The position numbers were made by a program, and so were the translations under genes. The notes beneath the pieces are model-generated. The model did not search any database. It was not told the origin of the DNA and saw nothing but the letters and a program-made list of their open reading frames with translations. This document shows positions 1 to 11,065 of a stretch of DNA of 64,000 nt, one piece after another (position 1 is the stretch's first letter; each line of letters begins with the position of its first letter). The stretch comes from Erythrocercus mccallii (Eukaryota; Chordata; Aves; Passeriformes; Dicruridae), in the NCBI GenBank assembly GCA_013397435.1, contig VZRG01000355.1:43887-107886 (forward strand), written 5' to 3'.

Positions 1-45
1 AAAGGGAAAAAAGAAAAAGCAAAAGGCAAACAACAGCAAACATAC
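1..45 (-). other. GPC4: Start of intron 8 (partial)
   Basis: The donor GTATGT is at 40-45 on the minus strand. The remaining bases to the left edge are purine-rich on the plus strand, so T/C-rich in the transcript. Nothing else is visible. Confidence 0.9.
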
Positions 46-221
46 TTATGTCAATGAAGTCGACATCGTTCCCACTGTAGGCATTCTTCAGCTTGTTGGT
101 CATCACCCGCAAAGCCATGATTTGCCGGCGAATCACCATGTCTGGCTTGGTAATGTCAACTTCAACCTCTGGGTTATTCACTTGACTTGCTAAGCCATTT
201 CCAGTCACTGCAAAGTCATAC
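46..221 (-). CDS. GPC4: GPC4 exon 8: end of the globular core, before the glycanated stalk
   Basis: This 176-base exon encodes (Arg)YDFAVTGNGLASQVNNPEVE, then VDITKPDMVIRRQIMALRVM, then TNKLKNAYSGNDVDFIDI, ending with the first base of a Ser codon. The NNPEV and QIMALRVMT segments are glypican-wide. The last part leads into the acidic Ser-Gly region expected in exon 9, just left of the window. A Ser-Gly pair (71-76) replaces the Asn-Gly usual here in human GPC4. The acceptor is TTTCTTTTCAG before GTATGA. The donor is GTATGT, phase 1. The GPI signal and heparan sulfate attachment sites cannot be checked because exon 9 is outside. Confidence 0.96.
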
Positions 222-2367
222 CTGAAAAGAAACCACACCTGCTGGTACCACACCTGCTGCTGCAGCTTGGCAGGGTCCCATGCCAAAGGATGACACCATG
301 GGAACTCTGCAATGACATCTCTGCTTTCAAGTCTGGGTGATATTCTGAGCCCAACAGCATCTTTCCACATGCTAAAGCTCACACAGCCCTTCTTACCCCA
401 TCTCCCTTCCCTACAATCTCTGCAGCATGTGGAATGAAGCAATGTTTTCATTTATACTGTGCCACAAGGGCAGGGGAATGACAATTTTCTCCCCAACTTG
501 AAAAGAAAAGGAAGATCTGGGGTTGATATTAATAATGGCTTTCAATAGCATAAATCAGCTCGCTGCAGGATACAGAGCAATACAAGGTGCTGCGATGCCT
601 TGATGCCAGTTAGATGACACTTTCAGGAACACAACCTTCAAGACCATAGTTATCCCACAGAAACCTATAGTAACTGTTGGAGGCAAGAGTGTCATTGTAG
701 CTTTGAGTAATGCACCTTTAACCATCAAGCTGGGATATTGAATGTGTGCTTCTCACCACACAGACGTGAGATGCAATTTCCCTAATAACCCCAGCAGGAG
801 AAACATCTGTGATGCTGAAGATGAGATCCTGCTGCCCCAGACATCAGAGAAGGGGAGAGCCAAGATGTTCAGCTTCAGAAAGTGTACATGCTCAGGTCTG
901 AACACATGTACAGCCTCCTGGTTTAAAGAGAGACTGAGCAGCAAAACCCAACAGAATACATTTCCTGACACAGGTATTTGGAGTATCATGTTATACAGCA
1001 GGGACAGGACACATGCCCCTTTCTTTCAGTTACCTGACTTGCTAGAAAGACCAATTTAACTGAAAACACCACTACTTTTCTTAGTTATTATGCCAACATA
1101 GTATAACAGGAGAGAGAAAAGCCTTTAGCACAGTCTATTGATCCTGGACACCAGGCAGTGAGATGTAAGCATACTCTGAAAACCATGCTCAAACCCTGTC
1201 CTATATATGAGAGTGACAAAGTGACAATAATAATTGGTGGTGACAGTTTAGTTATTATTTGTGATCAATATAATATGTTTCAAAGAAGTTTGAGACCGAA
1301 GTGTGCAAGACTACCAAACTTCCACCTTATTGGAGTCATGGAGAAAACAGTAAAGCAAATAGTCTTCCCCAACCCACACAGCATATCCAGCTTGCCCTGT
1401 CTCCTTGCCAAGTGCTGCCAAGTCTCCATCTCTCCTTGATACTGGTGCCCCTGCACACACTGGGGTATCTGCTATGAAAAGCCCCTAGAAGCCGCTGATA
1501 AACAAGATTTCTGGAGGCAGAGCCATTTCTTGTCACATACACCCATAACATTGCCCTAGCAAAGTATGGCAGAGTTTTAGGCACCCACAAAACAGTGCAA
1601 AACTTAGAGGTCTGGCTTAGTGCTGTGGCCCAAAACTATCAAGGGCAGAACCTGCTATTACTTAGAACCCCAGAAAACTGTGGGTTTTTTTAGTGGAAAA
1701 TCTTGGATTGTGCTTATTTCCTCAGTAAGAAAACAGAAAAAAAAAGAGAACCTTTTATTTCCAAAATAAAGTTAAACAGTTACATAAACCATATGACAGA
1801 AAAACTCTGGCTTACTCATATGTTGGCAATTTCTTCCTTACAAGAAAAAAAAAAAAAAGTTTTGTAACTCTTTTTTCCATAAAAAATGTGAGTAAAACCA
1901 CTGGCCCCTTTGTGCCACTGACCTCAGCAGTGGAGAAGGTCTCCACCCTCCATCACCCCTGCCCTTGCTCAACAAAGAAACCAACTGGGGGCACTGGGGC
2001 AACAGCACTGTCAGACAACACAAGCACCTCTGCTCTGTGGCTGCAATACAGGATTTTGTAGAGAACACCTCCTCAGTTCCACAAATAACTAGTAAGGGGC
2101 TTAAGTCCAAGGAGAGATGATCTATTTGGCTATCTACACTCTGCTCCCTCCTCTAAAAGAAACCCCCATGTAAAGTTTGGACAACACTTTGGTGTTACAT
2201 TCCAGCTCTCCCACCTACAAAAACAAAAGGGGTAATGGCAGCAGCCTGTCTTGGGCAAGCTAGCATCACTCCTGTAGGAAAAAAAGGCTCAGGGAGAGGG
2301 ATCAGGAGACAGGGTAAGTCTGGGGTGAGAGGGAAAGGGTTAACCGGGGGCAGCAACATCACCAAAC
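222..2367 (-). other. GPC4: GPC4 intron 7 (2.1 kb)
   Basis: The intron is bounded by the weak donor GTTTGG (right) and a good acceptor TTTTCAG (left). It is mixed AT-rich sequence with an A-run at 1845-1858. No exon, RNA gene or mobile element was recognised. Open frames of 70 to 105 codons on both strands show no protein family. Confidence 0.9.
1845..1858. repeat. Poly(A) run in intron 7
   Basis: Fourteen A in a row on the plus strand. It is a simple homopolymer, with no transposon body recognised beside it. Confidence 0.9.
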
Positions 2368-2504
2368 CTGCTTTTGGCACTCCCATTCCAGCACTCATTC
2401 TCATTGACACTGCCTACAGACATCTTTTCATCATTGCAAATGTTGCCAGGGAGAGATGACCAAAATTTTTTGGCTTGTTTCAGCTTCTCTTTCACATCAG
2501 TAAC
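2368..2504 (-). CDS. GPC4: GPC4 exon 7: C-terminal lobe with two cysteines
   Basis: This 137-base exon encodes VTDVKEKLKQAKKFWSSLPG, then NICNDEKMSVGSVNENECWN and GSAKS, plus the first two bases of an Arg codon. The two cysteines (NIC and NEC) match GPC1 Cys401 and Cys415, which bond back to exon 4 cysteines. The acceptor is TTTATTTAATAG before GTTACT, a weak pyrimidine tract. The donor is AG followed by GTTTGG, which keeps GT but lacks the usual A/G-A-G at positions +3 to +5. Reading on past it gives a stop after about ten codons, and using the next GT would break the frame with exon 8, so this donor is the one supported by phase (2). Confidence 0.94.
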
Positions 2505-2896
2505 CTATTAAATAAAAGAAAAAAAGAACACAAGACATAATCCAGAATACCAAACACTCAGTAAAAGTGAAGTTGGGAAGGTATTTTTTTATCAGAACAG
2601 ATGTGTACAGGCCAGATCTTCAGGCAGTGAGTTTTGATGGTTGATTTACTTTTTTAATACAAAATTAAACACTGCTCCTCAAACACATATTATTCATAAG
2701 CCAGGCTTTTAGCACAGCCACTTCTCTGACACAGAAGCGTTGAGGTAATTAATGTCTAGAGCTAAGGGCAGATTACACCCCTTGGAGAGTTTTAAGACAG
2801 CCAAGGAATATTAAGAAAGCCTAGCAATTAAAAACAGTCTATTATACACTGTAGTACCCCAGTATGGAGTACTTGTGTGGCACCAGCAGGACTCAC
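2505..2896 (-). other. GPC4: GPC4 intron 6 (392 bp)
   Basis: Short AT-rich intron with donor GTGAGT and acceptor AATAG. No other element seen. Confidence 0.92.
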
Positions 2897-3043
2897 CAGT
2901 CGGTCCAAGCTCGTCCCAGCGGCTGTTGTTGGTCGCTCTTCTGGGTTGTAGGGTCTGAAACGAGCACTGAAGCCACCATCAGAAACAGAGCGAGCAGTCC
3001 GGCCTTGGGCAAGTGTTTTTGGCTGGCCACACCCCTGGAAAAC
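2897..3043 (-). CDS. GPC4: GPC4 exon 6: convertase-site loop
   Basis: This 147-base exon (49 codons, phase 0 at both ends) encodes VFQGCGQPKTLAQGRTARSV, then SDGGFSARFRPYNPEERPTT and AAGTSLDRL. The cysteine in QGCG matches GPC1 Cys343, the partner of the exon 3 cysteine. An R-X-X-R sequence (Arg-Thr-Ala-Arg, 2990-3001) lies in the disordered loop where glypicans are cut by furin-like convertases into two disulfide-linked chains, so processing is probably kept. The stretch between the cysteine and FSARFRP is the least conserved part of the core in glypicans, and here it differs most from human GPC4. The acceptor is CTCACATAG before GTTTTC, with a short pyrimidine tract. The donor is GTGAGT. 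Confidence 0.95.
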
Positions 3044-3243
3044 CTATGTGAGAGAAGGAAAAGATTTTATGAAATAAGGTCACAAGAGTTTCCCTTTTCT
3101 AGGCTCCAACACAACCCCTGCGCAAAGTAATACTTTAGCTTTATAGATACTTGAGAGAGCATTCAAGAAAAAACATATTGACAAGAATAGGGAAATAAAA
3201 CATTAAATAAAAAAAATCCCAAGTGTCCTCTTGGCTCATTTAC
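3044..3243 (-). other. GPC4: GPC4 intron 5 (200 bp)
   Basis: Very short intron with donor GTAAAT and acceptor CACATAG. No other element seen. Confidence 0.92.
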
Positions 3244-3374
3244 CTTCTGAGACACCTGCATGCTGTTCTCCTGCATATTCATGATTGCATCTGAAATTTT
3301 CACATCAATGGGATCCATGACAGACTCAATGTTGAAAGGTCCCTCCAGCCTCTCTGCTACCAGCAGCATTGAAT
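3244..3374 (-). CDS. GPC4: GPC4 exon 5: conserved helix segment
   Basis: This 131-base exon encodes (Asp)SMLLVAERLEGPFNIESVMD, then PIDVKISDAIMNMQENSMQV and SQK. The segment is nearly invariant between GPC4 and GPC6, so by itself it could not separate the two. It is assigned to GPC4 through its neighbours. The acceptor is TTAG before ATTCAATG, preceded by CTCTCTCTGTG. The donor is AAG followed by GTAAAT, phase 0. Only 200 bases separate it from exon 6, so exons 5 to 7 form a compact cluster at the 3' side of the gene. No cysteines occur here. Confidence 0.96.
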
Positions 3375-6300
3375 CTAACACAGAGAGAGAAAAACAAAGG
3401 TTTGTAATGGAGGAGCTTCAGGGATAAGAGTTAAGAAGGATAAGAGTTTGAGCACACAGACATTAACCACTGCAGTGTCACCTCTGACCAAAACACCTCT
3501 CCAGGAAACATTTTGCTCAGTTCCCAGAGCCTACACCTTTACCAGACCCTCAGATGCTGCCAGCACCAAACCACAGGCTTATGTACATCAAAAGCCATCA
3601 CAGCCTGCCAACAGCAGCCTGTAATCAGCTCCTCCCATCAGAACAAGCATTACTAACACTCTCCTTTCCATGCTCGTTTATTAAAAGTTGCCTTGTGTCA
3701 TTTGTTTTTCAAGACTGCTTTCAAAGCCATCAGCTTCCTCATGCTGGTCTTGAGCACAAGGCACCAACATACAAGGGTCCAAGACAATCCCTGATACCAT
3801 CTCTCCCTTACAGACAGCTAGCTACAGCCTTTTTCCTGCTTGGGGAAGCCAAGGCATTGCAACTCTTAGACTCACATGGACAACTTGCATGAAGGAGGGA
3901 GTCTGTGTGAGAGCAGGGTGAATGCTGTGCACTCATGACGTATTTGGCACATTTCTAAGCAAGGGGAGATGGAAAGTCTCTCAGCCAACCGTGGGCCACT
4001 CCTCCTGTGCTAACATGCGCCTCCTCATCAAATGCATCATTAAACACAGCAGCTACTGGACCATCCACTACATCCTCTGGGAAATTATTACTGGCATTAA
4101 GGGTTTCACTCTTCACTGCATTTAAGGCCTCTCTCTGGTTCTCCCCTATAAGGTGCCTCCAGGAATACACCAGGCACTAAGCTGTTGTCTCTTCTCACCC
4201 ATCATAACCTTAATTTACTGTTAGCTTTCACTCTGGTCCCTCAACTCCAAAGCATTTGCTGATCTCCTCTCCTGCATCACTTCATGATGCTCTGCCACAA
4301 ATTCATCTTTTTCCAGTTGCATGTAATTCTTCAATTTTTCCTAGCCTGAGGGATGAGAACAGAACAGCCTCTCTGGCCCCAAGGAGCTCCTCCCAGCTCC
4401 TAAGATACGCCTGATGCCTTCCATTAACGAGAAATGGGTGTTTCACACGCAGTCTATTAATCTTTCTCATGACATTCATCCTCCTCCTAAGTGCAGAAGG
4501 TACTTTGCACAAACAGAAAACTTCTGTGGGCTCTGGCTATCTGTTAAAGCCCTATAAAGAAACTCTACATACTGAACAATTTAGTAATAGCTCTGCCTTA
4601 GTGCCCAAGTGATATTAAATAAACTACATGAAAAAACCCCACAAATTATGAAAAATATATAACTAAGCTATTTGAATATGTAAAGTTATTACTATTAATA
4701 AAAACAACAACAAAACACAACAATTATAATAATAATCTAACACTATAACCCCCAGCATGAATTGCAGATGCCTTCCTAGCCTGTAAATCCACTTTTTTAA
4801 AGAAAGCTCAATGTTGTAAAGGTTTGCTGGGTGTTAGTTAAAGGACTATCATTAATGAACCCCCTCTCACTCAGCTCCACCAAGGTGTAGGTGTTTAGGA
4901 AGTGAGCTCTGATGGAGCTGGAGGCCCCAGGAAAGGCCCTCACTCTGCAGGCACACACCACCAACATCAATGACAGAATTCTTGCAGGGCATGGCTGGAA
5001 TTTCACTGTCAGGAACTACAAACAGGTCTGAACTAAATGCATTAAAAAAAAAAAGGGAAAAAAAGAGGGAGACGGTAATAACAAATGAAACAAAGAGTCT
5101 TAGACTGTATTGTGGTGGGCTCCAATAAAGTGATGCTTCAAACCTCTGAGTAATGACTGCTAGCATGAATATACCATTGTGCCGGAGGAGAGAAAAATGC
5201 TTTTGATGTGCTACCAAATGGAGACTTTTGTAAACAAGTGGAGCACAACTTAAATGTGTTCATCATTGTCAAAGCTTTTGGGGTTTTTCACGTGCATAAA
5301 GAACATCCCAGTGCAGTGTGTAGGAAGCCACTCATTTCAAATAAAAATATTATGAATAGACAGATAATAAAACACACAAAATGCACAGGAGTTGGTTTTT
5401 TTTTTTAAAGAAGAAAAATCATTCCATTTTGTAATATTTAATTCTCTGAGCGGCCAGGAAAGGCCACAGATCAATAAAGTGTTTGTGAAAGACTGAAAGG
5501 AAACATAAACCCCAATTCTTCTGGCTGTTTGGCATCTTTGTAAACTTTGAGCCAGGCAGGCCATCCACAAGACCATGGGAATGTAGAGCGAATTGGGTCC
5601 TTTGTTAGCAGGGGTGCCATGGCGTTCCATGTATCACAGCCCAGGAATGCAGCCTCTGCTTTGACTGCCGATAGAGAAAATGCATTCGGCCTCCAGCAGA
5701 GCTGCCAAAGCTGGCAAGAAAAGATAAGGAAAGTAGTAATTGGAGTTGGGATTGATACTGGCAAGGAACACTAAATGAAATAAACTTTCATTAAAAAGGG
5801 GTGGGGAGGAGCAAGGGCTGAGGGTGGAGGGGAGGGGCTCTGCTGCATCCACAGTTTTGATTTTGGAGGCATCCTGAAAACTTTTACCTCCCACCAGGAG
5901 CTGGCTGGTGTCCCCACAGCAGTGGTGGCAAGCAGTGGTTCCCTCTGACAGCCCCATCTGATGTTGCTAAGGCTGGCTGGGGTTCAGGGCGCCGCCAGCA
6001 CCGCTGCCCACAGGAGGGGAAGCTCCTGCTACAGCTCCAGGAACCAACCTTTGAGCAACTCATCTCCCAGAAAAAGGTTTTCCATTATGGGGAGGAGAGA
6101 GGAGTTGATTACAAATAACAATTATTTGCCCCAGCTCTTGTGCAAAGCAAATAATATTTATAAGCCATGGGGAGGTGGCTCAGGGTTGATGAAAAAACTC
6201 CAGCTCTGGCAGAGTGAAGAATGTACCCAGCCATGTACTACAAACACACAGCATGACAAAGACTGTCTCTCCTCCCTGTGATGGGGAGATAGAAGTGGAT

Positions 6301-9081
6301 TTAGGTGAAAAAACCCAACCAAGACACATCATCTAGCACCATCCCTTAAAGACCCTTTTCCTCTTGCATACATTTGTCCTTGCTACTGGCATTGAGACAA
6401 TCCTTGGCAACAAAGCACCTCACTCTCATGAAGGAAAGCAATTCTTTCTCATTGTGCCACCAATAATCAGAAACCCACATCTTCAGCCTCACTGTCTGAC
6501 TTGAAGAACAAAAGGCAGTTTTCAGTCTTAACCCCAAGATCTGATTTAAAAGGGGAAGGAAGGAGGGGGAAGACCTTGACCATTCATTAACAACAATCTT
6601 TTTTTTTTTTTTTTTAGCAGAGGGGGGGGAAAAATTCTTTGCACACAAAGTAGTACTCCAGATATGTATATGGAGCCTGAATTCGACATCTTTGAGCAGA
6701 GTAAACCTTTGTGAAGAAAAAAAAATCATGAAAAGGCACTGGAGATTAACACTGCTCATTCAAGAAAGCTCCAACCCCCCAACAGCCTGTTTGAAACAAA
6801 GTATACCCCTGTCTAATTGGTGTACAATTGTGTCAGGAATAGAGGGAGAAACAATTTAGATAGTTAAAGGGGAGAAAAGAGTACAATTCGTTCATTATTT
6901 CATACTCCTCAGCTTTAAATGGTACTTTGGAGAAATAAGGAATTACAAAGTCTTCTTGTCTCAAAAAACCTACAAACTTTACATTCCAGCTTTACATAAT
7001 TGACTTACTTATAGACCCAATAGCACACACAAATGCGTATTTCACGTGCACCCACATTCATATAGACTTGCAGCACTTGCTACAAGTTCTCTAATTTAAC
7101 TATTTTTAAACTGATTTGATAGGTTCAAAATCTGCTTTTGACTCGTAATAAATCATTGCCATAATTTGACCCTTAAACCCACAATGCAGAATCCCATTGA
7201 GACCATGGAGGTGGGGTTTTTGGGATTTTGTGAGGTGGTTTGGGGACAATATTTTGGGGTGCTATTTCTTTAATTATCTAAACCTTTAAACACACACAGA
7301 AGATATTTGTGGCATATGCCGTGCCCTAAACATGAGATATATTTGTCTTGAGTGGCAAAATGAGAGAGAAACCAAAGTCTGGAACATAACCAGCACCTGT
7401 TCACTTATTAAACTGTCTAAAGAAGGCATAGCTTAAGTTTTCTGTATCTGTACTCCACTGCAACCATCAACCCAGAGTGCAAGAGCCAACCAAATACTGC
7501 CAATAAATGTAACAAAGCTCAATACCACACTTAAGTAATGAGTTGACAAGAAGTCTTTTGAGGAGGAGGCACTGCAAGAAGAAAGCTTTGCTTCCAACCT
7601 GGAATCACATGTATTTATTTTGTCTTGTTTAATAATCTTAATTATTGTATGCAGTCCCTGATCACTCTCGTGTGACAGGGCTCTCAGGCTTCCCCTGAGG
7701 CTTCCCCCAAGGTTCGTTTTTAGCCACATACCACCTACAGCAATTAGCTGCTTGTGCTTTTGTCTGTTTTCTGGCATTATGCCCTTCCCTTTCATGGGAT
7801 TCTTCTCTTCTGCTTGGACTAGATGTTTGCAAGTCTCCTGGCTTTGAGCTATTTCAGCAACAATTGTAGTTGAAATACTTAATATTCTCATGAGAAAGAC
7901 GGCTGTGAGGACTGGGGTGGGGGTAGGGTGTCAGCCTCCCAGAGAATGACTTGGAAATCCAACTTAGTGTCACATTTAGCTCCCTATATGGAATATACAC
8001 ACAAAAAAATGCCTTCTGAAAATAACACCCTGCACACATTCAGTTGGCATGGGCAGAAAAGTGAAAAGCCAGTGCACAAAACAGAGGAAAACAAGTTCTA
8101 AGACATAAATCTAGCCTGAAATATCAGCTAGCAGCAAGTTCTTTTATTTTCTTTTTAATTTTGCAATTTAGTGAAATGGAAATCTTTTCTTTCTAACAAT
8201 CTTTTTTTTTTTCTGTGAGTGGAATGGGAAGAGTACCACAGCCTTTTCAGTAGCAGCAGATATTTTATATGTGCACTTCATCACACATTAACTAGAGTGA
8301 AGCGACTGCTCCCAAAGGATGCTCGATCACAGATAAATCAAACCTCCTGGAAAAGCAGCACAAATGAAAACATTTAACATTATCTATTGCCTGTGCCCCA
8401 AAATGTGATGCACTGCCAATTCTGATGAGCCTTGACGCAAGGTAGAATTTAACATTTCAGTCTAAATTTTATGTATTGAATGATACTGTGTATAAGCACA
8501 GAACAGAAATAACAAACAGGAGGAAGAGGATGGCATAAGCACTCACACAGTCACCCGAGACCTGCTGACATTGCGAAAGGCTGGTGCCTGAGCACTAAAT
8601 GAGCTGTTTAAAAACAGATTCAGACACATCCTATTCAATTTTTTAGTGTAAAATCCAGGCCTACAGCTTTTCCCAAAGCTCTTCATGGCTGGCAAGGAGA
8701 TTCTCAGGTTGCTGAAGGAGAAAACAGACTTCAGGAAGGGCAGCTTTGGTGACAACAAGGTAAAGGTAGCATAGGAAAACCAGCTTGCATATGTGCTTGG
8801 TCCAGCAAGAAGAAACATTCCAAGCCTACAAGCCTATGCCACCTCCATCCTCCTTTGTTGCTTGTTGCAATGAAAGTCACTAGCGCAACATTCTTACTTA
8901 TTTAGAGGTTACTGTGAATGGCAAAAGGTGTGCTGTATGCAGAGGTGTGGAAGGAAAAGATACTCATCACAGATACCTGAAAAACCTGCCACAGCTCAGC
9001 ACAGCCAGTCACAATTCTATTCAGGTGAGGGATACAGTATCAGTGCAGACTTACATGAAGTTTTAACTCATACTGCCTTAC
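3375..9081 (-). other. GPC4: GPC4 intron 4 (5.7 kb)
   Basis: Donor GTAAGG next to exon 4, acceptor TGTTAG next to exon 5. The intron is AT-rich and largely single-copy in appearance, with A/T runs around 5041-5070, 6599-6615 and 8198-8210. No coding sequence, RNA gene or transposon was recognised on either strand. Confidence 0.9.
6599..6615. repeat. Poly(T) run in intron 4
   Basis: Seventeen consecutive T on the plus strand. No adjoining retrotransposon body or target duplication was recognised. Confidence 0.9.
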
Positions 9082-9247
9082 CAATAAAGATATTCCACTC
9101 TGCATCCAAGTCCCCTTGGTTGGCCAAACAGCCTCTCATGACATTAAAGCAGTAGTTGTAGCAGGGTTTCACTGACACCAGACCTCGGCAGTGTGGGCAG
9201 TACATCATTTTCAGCAGTGCTCGCGTACCCTGTGGCGTGGGGTTTAC
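9082..9247 (-). CDS. GPC4: GPC4 exon 4: cysteine-rich region, one conserved Cys replaced by Gly
   Basis: This 166-base exon encodes VNPTPQGTRALLKMMYCPHC, then RGLVSVKPCYNYC, NVMRGCLANQGDLDAEWNIF and Ile, ending with the first base of an Asp codon. It normally holds six of the fourteen glypican cysteines. Five are seen (YC, HC, PC, YC, GC). The first, expected in the PQC segment, reads Gly because the codon is GGT at 9227-9229. In GPC1 this residue is Cys246, bonded to Cys279, and the Cys279 equivalent is still present in the MRGC segment. The acceptor is a long pyrimidine tract ending TTAAAG before GTAAAC. The donor is GTAAGG, phase 1. Apart from this residue the exon is a close match to GPC4 and has no frameshift. 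Confidence 0.96.
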
Positions 9248-11045
9248 CTTTAAGAGAAAAAGACAAAAGGACAAGAAAATTAGACTTCAGTCACTAAACC
9301 AAAAAACCCGACACATTTACCCCAAGGTGCATGGGACAGAGATGTGCCGAAGACACAGCAGCTGGGTCAGCCATCACCATCTGGTCCCTGCTTATGTGGT
9401 CCAGAGATCTGGGGAACAGAGGAAGGGGTCTGGCTTACCCCCTTGGGTGTATCTGCCACTCAAGGAGACATCTTTGCAGAATTATTTGCACCACGCAGTA
9501 CACACTGCATGATGTGGGACCCTTCACAGGGCTGCAAGGACAGGCATCCCAAGGGGATAGGCAGCACTCAAACTCAGGGAAGGCAGCAAAATGTGCCCAA
9601 GTCAAAAGATGTCACACAAAGCTGCACTCTCTTGAGCCCTGCTACAAACACATGCTGAAGATGATGATGCTGGGATTTTTCAGGGAAAGTGTGGGATGTC
9701 AAGATGGGATGTCTGACATGATCCCTGTACCAAACCCACTGGGAGCATGCCCTCCTCCTCAGTGGGGCTGTGGCTCTGCCCGGACAATCGCCCAGCAGGG
9801 CTCTCCAGCACAGAGACCAGCTCCTTTATATCACATTCAAGTCCCTCAACACAGCATTTACATGACAGATACCCGGGTTCATTTATACTCAGCATTTATC
9901 ATGCTCAGTAACACCATTCCCCACACCCAAAGGAGGTGGCAGCTACAACCCTGCAGCTGAGGACAAGCCGGGAGGACCCTCAAAGCCACTGGGCAGCTGC
10001 TGGGCACGCGAGTGGAGCTGTCTGCAGCAGGCACGTCACCCCTGAGTCCTCCACAGGGCTGTTTTCCAAAGTGACTCATGGTCATTCATGTTTGATTCAC
10101 TGTCTGGCCCAGCTTTAAAACATTCATTGAAACCATTTCCATCCAGCCAGTCCAAGGAGCATTAGCTCCATCCCAACCACATGATGGGTCGATCTGAAGC
10201 GTTGAACAGAGAAGCTCTCTCAAGAGCAAGTTTAAGTGTTAATTAGCCACACATGAAAACAGAAAATTAAGATGCCATCAGAGATGCACTGACAAAACAC
10301 AAGTGGTGTCTGGTGTTTTAAACAATGCACCTGGGACTCCTTGTAAGGCATTTAGGGAAGTGCTCTAAAAAAGCTGTGATCCAAGACCATGTTGGAGAAG
10401 ACACGCAATATTCCTGAGAAAGAGCGAAGTTCGTGTGTGGACGGCCTTCACGTGTCATCTGCAGGAGGTCTGGGAACTGACTTCATGGCAGAGAGGACAA
10501 TAGGACTAAGTGGAGATGAATGTACACAAGCGAGATCTGGTACCACACATATGCTGAGGACCTTACTATTGCCCATCTCAGTGCGAGGACTATGGAGAAA
10601 CTAAGCCTAATCGTCTGTTGCAAAAACTTGTTGACAACTCATGAAACTAGGAGGCAACAGATTTCAACAAAAACAAACCAGAAAAGAAAAATCATTACAT
10701 AATCAGGCTGGCTTTGTTAATAACATCAGCGTATTTTCAAAACCCTCTTTTCTTACCAAAAGAGATGACAGATAAAGATCTGCTGTGTTTCTGGCAACTC
10801 CAGAAAAACCACGGTTTCTCTTCAGTGGGCAAGTGAAGTGTTTAGAGAGACAGAAGGACAATTTTCTGCAGCTAATGTAGCTCAGCACTAGATTTTGGCT
10901 GGCCAGCAATGTTTATCAGACAGCACTTTACCCTTCTTTTGTCCACAAAGAGCCTGTTTGGCTGAGGAAAAGAAGAATCAATGTAGAATGCTGTTTGTGG
11001 TGGCTGTGGAATCTGATTCAGATGCTCCAGAGCATATACACATTT

Positions 11046-11065
11046 TATATTATATATATATATAC
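11046..11065. repeat. Short (TA)n tract in intron 3
   Basis: About 20 bases of alternating TA with one interruption. Confidence 0.85.

Noticed and set aside
46..3374. Assignment of the left exons to GPC6
   Set aside because: Exons 5, 6 and 8 share many residues with GPC6, but exons 1 to 3 are clearly GPC4, phases are continuous, and no second gene copy is present.
9331..9960. 209-codon plus-strand open frame in intron 3
   Set aside because: It is antisense to GPC4 with no recognisable domain, and overlapping frames of similar length look equally arbitrary.
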